IMG/VR virus record: IMGVR_UViG_3300042549_003483
Span: 1-62,459 of that record
DNA from: a virus
Length of the DNA stretch: 62,459 nt
Direction: 5' to 3' (one strand)
Part shown: piece after piece, positions 1 to 8,349 of the stretch
How positions within the stretch are numbered: the first letter of the stretch is position 1
Layout: each line of letters starts with the position of its first letter
Made by a program: the position numbers and the translations under genes
Notes under the pieces: generated by a model
Told to the model about the DNA's origin: nothing
Seen by the model: only the letters and a program-made list of their open reading frames with translations
Databases searched by the model: none

Positions 1-199
1 TATCAACCACCGGAAGCGAGCAGTGGAAACTGTTTAAGAACGGCGCGGAATGGGATAGCGCAACAATTACGAGCGTCTATACGGGGGTCAATAGCGCGAT
101 AGGTTCGTTGAATGGAACTGGATCATTGTTTCCATTCGACGGCACTGTATCAGAATTGATTTCGTTACCCTCCGTCATCTCCACCACCGACCGCCAACT
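1..199. repeat. Terminal direct repeat (circular overlap)
   Basis: Identical to 62261-62459. The reading frame of the LamG-type protein continues through the join, so this is either an assembly overlap of a circular or circularly permuted genome, or a true short terminal repeat. The unique sequence is 62,260 bases. Confidence 0.95.
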
Positions 200-287
200 T
201 CTTGAGGGCTACCTCGCCTGGAAGTGGGGGATTGAAGCCAGCCTTCCCACTGGGCACCCCTTCCGCAACACCCCACCAACGGTCTGA
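1..287 (+). CDS. LamG/concanavalin-like fibre protein, C-terminal part
   Basis: This is the 3' end of the gene that starts at 61723; joined across the circular junction it is 825 nt (274 residues), stop TGA at 285-287. The end matches the usual close of phage LamG-type domains: a short segment with LLEGYLAWKWG and then LPTGHPFRNTPP. The domain is a beta-sandwich often found on phage tail fibres or virion decorations, where it may bind surface sugars. It lies in a high-GC stretch unlike the backbone, and abuts the next gene by 2 nt. Confidence 0.8.
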   Translation, partial: STTGSEQWKLFKNGAEWDSATITSVYTGVNSAIGSLNGTGSLFPFDGTVSELISLPSVISTTDRQLLEGYLAWKWGIEASLPTGHPFRNTPPTV

Positions 288-289
288 AC

Positions 290-643
290 ATGAAATACAG
301 AATCTTTCAGGCAAAGGCCGATGCTGAAAACGCAGCCCGAAAACTATACGCCGACGCTGTACGCACACGAGCGGATGAGTTTGATGGGGTGCTCGACGAC
401 TGGAACAATGGACGCGCCAAGGCTTCCGTCGATAATCTGCCCGAATCCCAAATTGACGGCGACAGATTCCCGCTTTATGGCAAGAATGCTGCCACGAGTG
501 AATGGGAAGCGGAGCATGGGCATACAAAGGCATGGGCCATTCCTGTGCAAATTACTGACGGCCGCTGGGTGTTCCAGAGCCCGGACGACGAGGGCGTCGA
601 GGCCGAGCCCGATTGGTGGCATGTCGCCGACCTGACGGAGTAG
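290..643 (+). CDS. Hypothetical protein in high-GC cassette
   Basis: A 117-residue soluble, acidic protein starting 2 nt after the LamG-type stop, which suggests translational coupling. I recognise no family. It is rich in Ala, Asp and Trp and has no membrane segment or signal peptide. It ends with TAG and shares the high-GC base use of the fibre gene before it, so the two probably arrived together; a role as fibre chaperone or accessory protein is a guess from position only. Confidence 0.65.
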   Translation: MKYRIFQAKADAENAARKLYADAVRTRADEFDGVLDDWNNGRAKASVDNLPESQIDGDRFPLYGKNAATSEWEAEHGHTKAWAIPVQITDGRWVFQSPDDEGVEAEPDWWHVADLTE

Positions 644-647
644 AGCC

Positions 648-929
648 ATGCTCCTCACGCTGCTCAACACCGCCCGCGCCGACGCGGAGATCGCGGACAC
701 GACCGCGACTAAGCGTTTCCCATATAATGCTTCTATTGATAGAATAGAAGCAGGTGGCCCTTATAGCTTTGGCAACATCCAACTTGTTTGTCGGTGCCTA
801 AATTCTTGGAGGTCCGACACTCCGCTTGACGTCTTTGTAACTATTTGCAAAGCCATTGCTGAATTTCAGACCAAGAAAGAGAGAGAGGTAACTGATGGCT
901 CGCAATCGCGACTATCGATAGCGAAATGA
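648..929 (+). CDS. Chimeric ORF with HNH endonuclease C-terminal remnant
   Basis: 93 codons. The first 24 or so residues are encoded in high-GC sequence and resemble no nuclease. From about base 715 base use changes to backbone type and the protein reads NASIDRIEAGGPYSFGN followed by IQLVC and an Asn, the pattern of the C-terminal half of phage HNH homing endonucleases (SLDRI...GY..GN..LVC...N). The metal-binding HNH core is absent, so it is probably an inactive remnant fused to the edge of an inserted cassette. It overlaps the next reading frame. Confidence 0.6.
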   Translation: MLLTLLNTARADAEIADTTATKRFPYNASIDRIEAGGPYSFGNIQLVCRCLNSWRSDTPLDVFVTICKAIAEFQTKKEREVTDGSQSRLSIAK

Positions 930-1164
930 ATACAAAAACTACCAAGGATCACCAGAACAAATTGCCAGACGTTCAAGCCGTAACAAGGCACGTCGGGCAG
1001 CCTTAAAAGCTGGTGTTGTCACCAAAGGATCAAGTGCCGACATCGGACATAAAAATGGCAATCCTCTGGATAATCGCCCATCAAATCTTGAAGCAGTGCC
1101 CAAGTCCGTGAACCGATCTTATCCACGAACCAAGACGGCACGTAAGCGCAACCCAAAAGACTAA
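895..1164 (+). pseudogene. HNH-like small phage protein interrupted by an amber codon
   Basis: Read from ATG 895 the frame gives MARNRDYR, a TAG at 919-921, and then 80 further codons to TAA at 1162-1164. The downstream part (RNEYKNYQGSPEQIARR... KNGNPLDNRPSNLEAV... NRSYPRTKTARK) matches a small HNH-like family common in tailed phages that normally runs uninterrupted from MARN. The loss of one codon by nonsense mutation, or readthrough, explains this best. TAG ends other genes here (primase, 48332-48688), so the code is not reassigned. The stop overlaps the next ATG. Confidence 0.7.
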
Positions 1165-1877
1165 TGCAAAAGACAATTCAGAAAGACCTGCGGGGTGTGA
1201 AGGTTATGCTTTGCACCCCTGTAATGGATAAATTCACTGTTGAGTACGTTACCAGTCTCCTAAAGACTGTGCAAACAATGCTTCAATATGGGATTATTCT
1301 GACGCCCTTATTCAATGTTGGCGATAGTCTCGTTATGCGAAGCCGAAACAAGCTCGTTAGTTACTTTATGGACAGTGATAACGACTATTTGATGTTTATC
1401 GACTCTGATATCGGATGGGAACCAGAGGCAATCCTACGCCTGCTGGCCTTTGACAAAGATTTTTCCGGTGTCATGTACAGAAATCGGCATCAACACTACT
1501 CTCGATTTACGACAAACATCAAATTTCCAGTCAATCAGTGCCAAGATACAGGTCTTGTAGAGGCAAAACACATCGCCACAGGGTTCATGCTGCTGAAACG
1601 CAGCGTCATTGAAAAGCTTTTTGAAGCTCACCCTGAGCTAAAACTGACTGACGACAATGAAAATGACGCCGACCAGCACTACTACCGCCTGTTCGACACT
1701 GAACAGCGAGGTAACGTGATGTGGGGCGAGGATTTTACGTTCTGTAATCGATGGGTCGAAACAGGTGGAAGCATCTGGATCGACCCAAAGCCTAGTCTAA
1801 AGCACGTAGGTAAGACTTATTATGAGGGCAACTTTGAGGATGCCCTTAATGAAGCTATCAAGAAGGTAGAAAACTGA
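1164..1877 (+). CDS. Glycosyltransferase-like protein (GT-A fold)
   Basis: 237 residues. The N-terminal half has the GT-A nucleotide-sugar layout: a beta strand KVMLCTPV, then MRSRNKLVSYFM, and the acidic motif FIDSDIGWEP around residue 93, matching the DxD that binds a metal and a UDP- or GDP-sugar. A later segment (MWGEDFTFCNRW) resembles the acceptor-side acidic motif. Such proteins occur in phage genomes beside DNA-packaging genes; the acceptor could be phage DNA, a virion protein or host surface glycan, and cannot be told from sequence. ATG overlaps the preceding stop and its own stop is 3 nt from the next start context. Confidence 0.75.
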   Translation: MQKTIQKDLRGVKVMLCTPVMDKFTVEYVTSLLKTVQTMLQYGIILTPLFNVGDSLVMRSRNKLVSYFMDSDNDYLMFIDSDIGWEPEAILRLLAFDKDFSGVMYRNRHQHYSRFTTNIKFPVNQCQDTGLVEAKHIATGFMLLKRSVIEKLFEAHPELKLTDDNENDADQHYYRLFDTEQRGNVMWGEDFTFCNRWVETGGSIWIDPKPSLKHVGKTYYEGNFEDALNEAIKKVEN

Positions 1878-2134
1878 TGGCAAAATCGCCAGCATGGCAA
1901 CGATCTGAGGGAAAAGACCCTAAAGGTGGGCTGAACGCAAAGGGCAGGGCCAGCTACAACAAGGCCACTGGCGGTAATCTTAAGGCTCCTGCCCCAAATC
2001 CTAAGACCAAGAAGGATGCAGCAAGGCGTAAATCTTACTGCGCAAGGTCGGCTGGACAAGCAAAGATGTGGCCAAAGGCTGCCAAAGACCCAAATAGTCG
2101 TTTGAACAAAGCGCGGCGCGCATGGGACTGTTAA
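1877..2134 (+). CDS. Conserved small basic phage protein
   Basis: 85 residues, Lys/Arg/Ala rich, starting MAKSPAWQRSEGKDPKGGLN and with KSYCARSAGQ near the end. This pattern (SPAWQR..GK...GGLN.KGR.SY...) is one I know as a conserved uncharacterised family in many tailed phages, usually near terminase genes. High charge suggests nucleic acid contact. The start overlaps the glycosyltransferase stop, and the 3' end overlaps the endonuclease VII-like gene by 13 nt. Confidence 0.7.
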   Translation: MAKSPAWQRSEGKDPKGGLNAKGRASYNKATGGNLKAPAPNPKTKKDAARRKSYCARSAGQAKMWPKAAKDPNSRLNKARRAWDC

Positions 2135-2535
2135 CTTGTACAAAATGTAAAGTGGAAAAGCCAGCAACCCCGGAGTTTTTCCCCTTACACAATAAAAAGC
2201 ACAACGGCCTAGACAGTTGGTGCCGACAATGCAGGTCTTCATATCGCAGTGAAATACGCCGAGGGCATTATAGGCATTCTACCTCCGATGACGATCTAAA
2301 AATTATGATCGCCTCACAGATTGAATGCATAATTTGTGGATCAGACGAAAAACTCGTCGTAGATCACTGCCATAAAACCGGGGAAGTTCGTGGTATGCTG
2401 TGCAATCACTGTAATCGCGGGCTTGGGCATTTTCGAGACGATCCGATGCTGCTAGAATTTGCGCAAGTATATTTAAAATACTTTGATTCAGAGCGGTCCA
2501 CTGATGCCAAAGAGTACTTAGAGAGGCATTGCTAA
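2122..2535 (+). CDS. Endonuclease VII-like recombination endonuclease
   Basis: 137 residues. Two N-terminal Cys pairs (CTKCKVEKPATPEFF and WCRQC) precede the endonuclease VII core: CIICGSDEKLVVDHCHKTG, GMLCNHCNRGLG and FRDDP. The DH of VVDHCH supplies the catalytic HNH-type histidine and acidic residue, and four cysteines bind structural zinc. In T4 this family resolves branched DNA before packaging, which suits its place immediately upstream of the terminase genes; a homing role is the alternative. It overlaps both neighbours. Confidence 0.85.
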   Translation: MGLLTCTKCKVEKPATPEFFPLHNKKHNGLDSWCRQCRSSYRSEIRRGHYRHSTSDDDLKIMIASQIECIICGSDEKLVVDHCHKTGEVRGMLCNHCNRGLGHFRDDPMLLEFAQVYLKYFDSERSTDAKEYLERHC

Positions 2536-2897
2536 TGAAACCGGAACTAACGAAGCAGCAGAAGACATTTATCCAGCTTTTGCTTGATGAGGAGCTTAAC
2601 GGCGACCCCAAACTGGCTGCTGAAATGGCTGGTTACTCAAAAGCAGACGTTACAACCATCCTAGCCGATCTAAAAGACGAGATTGTCGAGGCTGCACGGG
2701 CTAAAATCGCTGCTCACAGCGTAGAAGCCGCCCATAATCTTATCCTAGGTATGCGTAAACCTGCTGAACCGGGGCGTGAGACGGCGCTAAAGTACCTAAA
2801 TAGTGTCCTAGACCGTGCGGATGTGAAGCCAACAGACAAAATTGAAGTCAAAAGCACAGGTGGCTTATTTGTGCTTCCTGCGAAAGACCCAAATTAA
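2535..2897 (+). CDS. terS: Terminase small subunit
   Basis: 120 residues from ATG 2535, whose A overlaps the previous TAA (TAATG). An N-terminal helix-turn-helix-like segment (LTKQQKTFIQLLLDEE... AAEMAGYSKADV) precedes a helical oligomerisation region and a beta-rich tail (KIEVKSTGGLFVLPA). This is the usual form of small terminases of the T7/P22-like type, which recognise the phage DNA and regulate the large subunit. Two genes lie between it and the large subunit, which is a common arrangement. Identified by pattern and context rather than a unique motif. Confidence 0.75.
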   Translation: MKPELTKQQKTFIQLLLDEELNGDPKLAAEMAGYSKADVTTILADLKDEIVEAARAKIAAHSVEAAHNLILGMRKPAEPGRETALKYLNSVLDRADVKPTDKIEVKSTGGLFVLPAKDPN

Positions 2898-3334
2898 TGA
2901 TAAGTACGAGTAAACGGGGCCAAATTGCAGAGCATTTGTTTGTAGTATGGGCGCTTCGAAACAACTACGATGTATATGCGCCAGTTATCCAGAACCAAGA
3001 AGGGCATGACCTTATTGTTGACTTCAAAGATGGCAAAGGCTACAAAAAAATTCAAGTTAAGCTGGCATATATCAACGACACCGGCAATGGCAACGTGTAC
3101 TTGCAAGTCAAAAACGGCGGCAATAAGTCTAGGGGCAGCAAAGAATATACTTACCCTAAGGGCGCCTACGACTATTTAGCCGTTGTTCATATCGACTCGA
3201 ATAATATTTGGATATTTCCACAAGAAGATGTGATTGACCACAGGTGGTTGACGCATAGATATGATGATATACCAAGGCGCGCCAAAAATAAGGGCGTTGA
3301 CTGGAATAGATACCATGTAGGTGAACTGACCTAA
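2897..3334 (+). CDS. PD-(D/E)XK family endonuclease
   Basis: 145 residues. After an N-terminal helix (KRGQIAEHLFVVWALR) comes the nuclease core: APVIQNQEGHDLIVDF and then KKIQVKLAY. GHD supplies the metal-binding Asp and the QVK variant replaces the usual E/D-x-K, as seen in the I-Ssp6803I-like and Holliday resolvase-like branch. Substrate unknown. Its position between the terminase subunits, adjoining genes with overlapping start and stop, suggests either DNA processing during packaging or a selfish homing insertion. Confidence 0.75.
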   Translation: MISTSKRGQIAEHLFVVWALRNNYDVYAPVIQNQEGHDLIVDFKDGKGYKKIQVKLAYINDTGNGNVYLQVKNGGNKSRGSKEYTYPKGAYDYLAVVHIDSNNIWIFPQEDVIDHRWLTHRYDDIPRRAKNKGVDWNRYHVGELT

Positions 3335-3666
3335 TGGCTGTATTACGACTAAAATGGACGACACGAACCAAGAAAGGGAAGTATATTCCCTATGGTTGGG
3401 AGGTGTCAAAGTACGATCAGAAGCTTCTCATACCTCGTGATGACGTGCTAGAGAAGCTTTATGATGCTTATAAATACTGGAAATCGGGCGATTACTCGCA
3501 TCGCAAGCTGGCCGAATGGCTAAATTCGATGTTTTCTGAGTCCCATCGCCCGGTCCACTACAACGGCTTGCTGTTCATCCTCCGACGAACATTCGCCAAA
3601 GACTTGAAGCGATACCGTGTCAAACCAGAAACCGCCTCTGCCGACGCCGAAACCAAGTGTGCGTAA
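3334..3666 (+). CDS. Hypothetical protein with helix-turn-helix-like segment
   Basis: 110 residues, basic. A middle segment (SHRKLAEWLNSMF... HYNGLLFIL) resembles the DNA-binding helices at the end of serine-recombinase or repressor-type domains, where a resetting helix follows a recognition helix. No catalytic motif. Its last 50 bases overlap the start of the large terminase gene, so the two are probably translated together. Function unknown; a packaging-related DNA-binding role is inferred from place. Confidence 0.6.
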   Translation: MAVLRLKWTTRTKKGKYIPYGWEVSKYDQKLLIPRDDVLEKLYDAYKYWKSGDYSHRKLAEWLNSMFSESHRPVHYNGLLFILRRTFAKDLKRYRVKPETASADAETKCA

Positions 3667-5251
3667 AAAAGTCGCGCATGAGGAAAAGGCCAAAACACAG
3701 TTAAAAGAAAAACAGGCTAAGCTACGGGCTAACATTCGTAACGCCCGCAAACTAGCTGCCAAGTCAACGGCTGAACTTGATACCATCCTTGCTCAGCGTG
3801 GTGTTGTTGACAATAAGATCGGTGTCGTTACAGACGACATTATCTCAAAGCTGCCAATTGAACTGCGGGATACGGTCAAGGAAGAAGATATCATCTTTCG
3901 TCCTAACCCCGGCCCACAGACACAGTTCTTGGCGGCTACGGAGAAGGAAGTATTTTACGGCGGTGCCCGTGGTGGTGGGAAGTCCTACGCCATGCTGGCC
4001 GATCCGCTTCGCTACTGTGACAACAAGAATCACCGTGCGCTGATCCTGCGTCGTACGATGCCGGAACTTCGAGACATGATTGCCAAGTCACAGCAACTTT
4101 ACCCAAGGGCCATTCCCGGCGCTAAGTGGCGCGAACAGGAAAAGGAATGGAGATTTCCGTCCGGTGCCCGTATTGAATTTGGTTACTGCGAAACTGATGT
4201 AGATGCCTATAGGTATCTAGGCCAGTCGTACTCGTGGATTGGTGTAGACGAACTGCCGCTGTTCCCGACTCCCGACTTGTGGAACTTCCTGCGTTCTTCG
4301 CTTCGATCACCTGACCCCACGCTGCCAACGTTCATGCGCGCAACGGGGAACCCGGGATGTATTGGGTCGGCATGGGTTCGGGAGATGTTTATTGATCCTG
4401 CGCCACCCAATACCCGGTTCACTATTGACATTGAAGTTCCCACGCCAACTGGCGTCATTCACAGTTCGATAAGTCGTCGGTTCGTACCGGCTACCGTATT
4501 CGATAACCCTTATATGACGTACGATGCTAGCTACATCACGATGCTAGCCTCGCTACCAGAAATTCAACGACGTAACTTCCTATATGGTGATTGGGATGCG
4601 TTTGACAACGCAGCCTTCTCCGACTTTAAAAAGGAAGTACACGTCATTGAGCCGTTTGAAATTCCGCACGGTTGGCAGCGTTTTCGGGCTGCGGACTGGG
4701 GGTATACCAGTCCTGCTTGCTGTCTCTGGTTTGCAGTCGATTACGACAACAACCTTTACGCCTATAGAGAGTTGTACGCAAACAAGCTGACGGCCGACCG
4801 ATTTGCACAGCGTGTGCTGGAATTAGAAGAGGGTGAGTCAATTCGCTACGGTGTGCTCGACGCCTCGGCGTGGGCCAAGCGTGGTGAGGTAGGACCGTCT
4901 ATCGCAGAAACAATGATTGCGAATGGTTGCCGCTGGCGGCCATCTGACCGCAGTCCAAACAGTCGAAAGAGTGGCAAGCTGGAGCTACATCGCCGCTTGT
5001 CTCTAGATGAGGAAGGAAGGCCATCGCTGTTTATTTTTTCAAACTGCCGCAACCTAATCCGTACTCTTCCTAAGCTTCCGCTGGATAATAATGATCCGGA
5101 GGATGTTGATACCACGGCAGAAGATCATGCCTACGACGCATTGCGTTACGGTGTGACCAGTCGCCCCAAGTCAATTGAAATGCCGTGGGACATGTCGAAC
5201 CCGACGAGGCGACCGGGATATGATGTTGCTTGTGGGGTGTTTGGGTATTGA
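3617..5251 (+). CDS. terL: Terminase large subunit
   Basis: 544 residues from GTG 3617. A charged, coiled N-terminal arm is followed by the packaging ATPase: Walker [14 protein letters not shown] with its Lys near residue 122, and Walker [10 protein letters not shown] near 209. The C-terminal RNase H-like nuclease shows acidic motifs AADWGY (about 358), VLDASAW (about 413) and [11 protein letters not shown] (about 502). It pumps DNA into the prohead through the portal and cuts the concatemer. The GTG start lies inside the previous gene; ATG alternatives are too far downstream. An HNH gene begins at its stop. Confidence 0.95.
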   Translation: MSNQKPPLPTPKPSVRKKVAHEEKAKTQLKEKQAKLRANIRNARKLAAKSTAELDTILAQRGVVDNKIGVVTDDIISKLPIELRDTVKEEDIIFRPNPGPQTQFLAATEKEVFYGGARGGGKSYAMLADPLRYCDNKNHRALILRRTMPELRDMIAKSQQLYPRAIPGAKWREQEKEWRFPSGARIEFGYCETDVDAYRYLGQSYSWIGVDELPLFPTPDLWNFLRSSLRSPDPTLPTFMRATGNPGCIGSAWVREMFIDPAPPNTRFTIDIEVPTPTGVIHSSISRRFVPATVFDNPYMTYDASYITMLASLPEIQRRNFLYGDWDAFDNAAFSDFKKEVHVIEPFEIPHGWQRFRAADWGYTSPACCLWFAVDYDNNLYAYRELYANKLTADRFAQRVLELEEGESIRYGVLDASAWAKRGEVGPSIAETMIANGCRWRPSDRSPNSRKSGKLELHRRLSLDEEGRPSLFIFSNCRNLIRTLPKLPLDNNDPEDVDTTAEDHAYDALRYGVTSRPKSIEMPWDMSNPTRRPGYDVACGVFGY

Positions 5252-5799
5252 TCACAAAACATTGTAAATGGTGTAATTGTGAAAAATCTATTGGGGACTT
5301 TCACAAGCACCCCGGAATGCGAGATGGCCGACTAAATAAGTGTAACACTTGCGTTGTATCTGCCGTCAGTGCATGGAGAAAAGCAAAGCCTAACGCACGA
5401 TGTAAAGAGCTTAAAAAATGCGCTGTACGCTATAGGACAGATGCCGACTATAGAAATAAGAAACTGGTGCAGTCTGCCGCATGGGCAGCTCTTAATAAGG
5501 AGCGCATAAGGCTAAAAGCTAAAGAGCGGTGGCACAAGCATCCAAGATACAAAGCCCGTAAAGTCGCATATCGGTTAGGTAAACGTCACGCAACACTACC
5601 AAACATAGGACCAGAAATGTTTAACAGGCCGTATGAGTACGCTGCTCTAATGACCGAATTAACGGGTCAGAAATGGCACGTTGATCATATTGTACCATTA
5701 AACGGCAAGAGCGTTTGCGGTTTGCATGTTCCGTGGAATTTGCGCGCAATTCCCGCAATTGATAACCTACGGAAACATAATCATTTTACTCCGCATTAA
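5248..5799 (+). CDS. HNH homing endonuclease
   Basis: About 183 residues from TTG 5248, whose bases overlap the terminase TGA (TTGA); a TTG at 5230 is also possible. The N-terminus has two Cys pairs ([10 protein letters not shown] and CNTC) that form a zinc-binding element, a basic middle binds DNA, and the C-terminus carries [20 protein letters not shown] and [10 protein letters not shown]. The DH and the following N and H are the HNH catalytic set. A sister enzyme with the same C-terminal motif lies at 27576-28043. Free-standing, so probably a selfish element inserted between terminase and portal operon genes. Confidence 0.85.
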   Translation: MITKHCKWCNCEKSIGDFHKHPGMRDGRLNKCNTCVVSAVSAWRKAKPNARCKELKKCAVRYRTDADYRNKKLVQSAAWAALNKERIRLKAKERWHKHPRYKARKVAYRLGKRHATLPNIGPEMFNRPYEYAALMTELTGQKWHVDHIVPLNGKSVCGLHVPWNLRAIPAIDNLRKHNHFTPH

Positions 5800-5816
5800 G
5801 GCGGTAAGGAGATACA

Positions 5817-6032
5817 ATGGCTACCAAGAATTTTAGCCCAACTGCTGACTACTCAAAGGTCAGCCCTGTTTATGAGAATGCAGCCAACAATGGCAAGGAG
5901 TCACTTGCCCTACTTGGTCAGGCTACATCAAAGGTCAGTGCTACCTACGAGAACGCTGCAAAGCGCGATGGTGGCAAGGGCGTTGATAAGGCTTTCTGGG
6001 CTTCTGCCAATACCAAAGTAACTGGTAACTAA
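5817..6032 (+). CDS. Small hypothetical virion-region protein
   Basis: 71 residues, soluble, Lys/Ala/Asn rich, with an internal near repeat (SKVSPVYENAANNGK and SKVSATYENAAKRDG). A strong ribosome binding site, TAAGGAG at 5805-5811, sits 6 nt before the ATG, better than most genes here, so high expression is likely. Its stop overlaps the portal start. Function unknown; it may be a minor capsid or assembly protein. Confidence 0.7.
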   Translation: MATKNFSPTADYSKVSPVYENAANNGKESLALLGQATSKVSATYENAAKRDGGKGVDKAFWASANTKVTGN

Positions 6033-8173
6033 TGAACTCATTTCTTCCGACTGATGACGAGACTTCGGCACCAGCGGTAGACGTACAGGTAGCCTTGGAT
6101 GACGTTTCAAGCGTCGAAAAGGCTATCGTTACGCCGGAACGGACAGATATCGTTGCTTACATTGAGGAACGGTTCCGGCGTGCAGAAGATGCCCGACGCA
6201 ACGATGAAGATCGTTGGCTACGATCCTATCGTAACTTCCGTGGCATCTACGGACCAGACGTACAGTTTACCGACACAGAGAAGTCACGGGCATTTATCAA
6301 GATCACCAAAACAAAGGTCATGGCGGCTTACGGCCAGCTTATTGACGTTTTGTTTTCCGGTGGGAAATTTCCTATCAGCATTGAGCCTACTGAACTTCCA
6401 GAAGGAGTTGTCGAGCACGTATACGTAGACCCACGCGAACCTAAGTCTCAGCCGGAAGAAGCACCTGCCCCCATTGATCCATACGGCTTTGCCGGGGATG
6501 GTCGTGAGATTCCTGCTGGTGCCACGCTTACACAGCTACTAGGTCCGCTACAGGAGAAACTTAACGGCCTTGACGTTAAGGAAGGTGTTGGGCAGACACC
6601 ATCTGCAATTACATTCAGCCCTGCTCTCGTTGCAGCTAAGGCCATGGAAAAGAAAATCCATGACCAGCTAACAGAGTCTCAGGCTTCTGTCCATCTTCGT
6701 TCGTTTGCACTTGAAATGGCCCTGTTTGGGGCGGGCGTTATGAAGGGTCCGTTCGTGCATCAGCGCGAATACCCACAATGGGACGCAGAGGGTAACTACA
6801 CCCCTGTCCAGAAGCAGCGCCCACAAGTCGCACAGGTCCGTATCTGGGATGCGTACCCAGACCCTGAGGCCACGAGCATGTCCGATGCAGAGTACTTTAT
6901 TGAGCGCCATAAGCTGTCAAAGTCTCAGCTTCGTGAACTAAAGCGTCGTCCTTTTTTCCGCCGCAAGGCTATCGAAGCCCTCATTGAAACAGGCTACAAC
7001 TATAACAAGAAGTGGTGGGAAGACGATCTGACGGAGACTGAAACCGTCAACTTCCTAGAGCGATTTGAAGTTCTTGAGTATTGGGGCTACGTCGATACAG
7101 AGACAGCAGAAGAGGCTGGCCTAGAGATTCCATCTGAGTTCAAGGATATGGATCAGGTCCAGATCAACGCTTGGGTCAGTGGTAATCACATCCTCCGTCT
7201 CGTCTTTAATCCGTTTAAACCACAACGCATTCCGTATCTTGTATGTCCTTATGAGCATAATCCATACAGCTTCTTCGGTATCGGTGTAGCTGAGAATATG
7301 GAAGATACTCAGACGCTTATGAACGGCTTTATGCGGCTAGCTGTTGACAACGCTGTACTATCAGGAAACGTCGTCTTTGAGATTGACGAAACGAACCTAG
7401 TTCCGGGTCAGGATTTCAAACTGCATCCCGGTAAGATGTTCCGCCGACAAGGTGGTCAGCCGGGCACTTCGATCAACGCCATCAAGATTCCTAACATCAC
7501 GAATGAGTTGATGTTGATCTTTGACAAGGCACGAAACCTCGCTGACGAAGCCACGCTCCCATCTGTTACCCACGGGTCGCAGAATGCGGGCGGTGCAACC
7601 AGCCTACGTACGTCGTCTGGAATGTCTATGCTAATGGGCGCTGCTGGCGTTACCATTAAGACTGTTGTCAAGAACATTGATGATTACCTGCTACGGCCTC
7701 TAGGTGAAGCGTTTTTTGCCTTCAATATGCAGTTTGATTTCGATGAGAAAATCGTCGGTGATCTGGCCATCAAGGCACGCGGTACTGAAAGCCTGATGCA
7801 GAATGAGGTACGTAGTCAGCGGCTTATGACGCTGATGCAGGTTGGAACCAATCCAGCACTTGCACCGCTGATCAAGTGGCCGTACGTGCTTTCGGAAATT
7901 GCTAAGTCTCTGGACCTTGACGCTGAAAAGGTGTCGAACAATCCAGACGAGGCCATGCGACAAGCGCTTCTAATGCAGAGCATGGGTATGAACCCCCAAG
8001 GCGCTCCCCAAGAGGCTCCTGCTGGCGCAAACCCCATGGACCCGACAGGGGCAGGGGGCGGTAATCAAGGCACTGGCGGTGTTCCGCAAATGGGTGAGCC
8101 GGGTTTCACTGGCAATGACTTAGGTGGTGGTAATGGGCAAGGACCAAGCAGCGCGGCTCCTGCCGTTCGTTAA
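6032..8173 (+). CDS. Portal protein (head-tail connector)
   Basis: 713 residues, the usual size for portals of large podoviruses. It has the acidic N-terminal arm, a long helical wing region, and the core with CPYEHNPYSFFGIGVAENM followed by TQTLMNGFMRLAVDNA, typical of the phage portal family. The last 70 residues are Gly/Pro/Gln rich and probably disordered. Twelve copies form the dodecameric gate through which terminase drives DNA and to which the tail attaches. It directly follows the packaging genes and precedes scaffold and capsid, which is the expected order. The 3' end overlaps the next gene by 41 nt. Confidence 0.92.
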   Translation: MNSFLPTDDETSAPAVDVQVALDDVSSVEKAIVTPERTDIVAYIEERFRRAEDARRNDEDRWLRSYRNFRGIYGPDVQFTDTEKSRAFIKITKTKVMAAYGQLIDVLFSGGKFPISIEPTELPEGVVEHVYVDPREPKSQPEEAPAPIDPYGFAGDGREIPAGATLTQLLGPLQEKLNGLDVKEGVGQTPSAITFSPALVAAKAMEKKIHDQLTESQASVHLRSFALEMALFGAGVMKGPFVHQREYPQWDAEGNYTPVQKQRPQVAQVRIWDAYPDPEATSMSDAEYFIERHKLSKSQLRELKRRPFFRRKAIEALIETGYNYNKKWWEDDLTETETVNFLERFEVLEYWGYVDTETAEEAGLEIPSEFKDMDQVQINAWVSGNHILRLVFNPFKPQRIPYLVCPYEHNPYSFFGIGVAENMEDTQTLMNGFMRLAVDNAVLSGNVVFEIDETNLVPGQDFKLHPGKMFRRQGGQPGTSINAIKIPNITNELMLIFDKARNLADEATLPSVTHGSQNAGGATSLRTSSGMSMLMGAAGVTIKTVVKNIDDYLLRPLGEAFFAFNMQFDFDEKIVGDLAIKARGTESLMQNEVRSQRLMTLMQVGTNPALAPLIKWPYVLSEIAKSLDLDAEKVSNNPDEAMRQALLMQSMGMNPQGAPQEAPAGANPMDPTGAGGGNQGTGGVPQMGEPGFTGNDLGGGNGQGPSSAAPAVR

Positions 8174-8348
8174 CAACGAACTGTTTGATCGTTTCGTAGA
8201 GTTTATTGAAGATGAATATCAGCGCACGGGTACCCAACTGGACCGTGCGACTGAGGTTCGTGACATTCGTAATCTACAAGGCAAGCGTGAGTTACTTCGA
8301 TATCTCTCACGTTTGCGCGATCATGTAAACGATGCGTCACGGAGATAA
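8133..8348 (+). CDS. Small hypothetical protein overlapping portal
   Basis: 71 residues from ATG 8133 (GTG 8124 is also open). Mostly helical and charged: LFDRFVEFIEDEYQRTG, then GKRELLRYLSRLRDHV. Similar small proteins that begin inside the portal gene are common in podoviruses. No recognised domain. It ends 1 nt before the next ATG. Confidence 0.65.
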   Translation: MGKDQAARLLPFVNNELFDRFVEFIEDEYQRTGTQLDRATEVRDIRNLQGKRELLRYLSRLRDHVNDASRR

Positions 8349-8349
8349 G

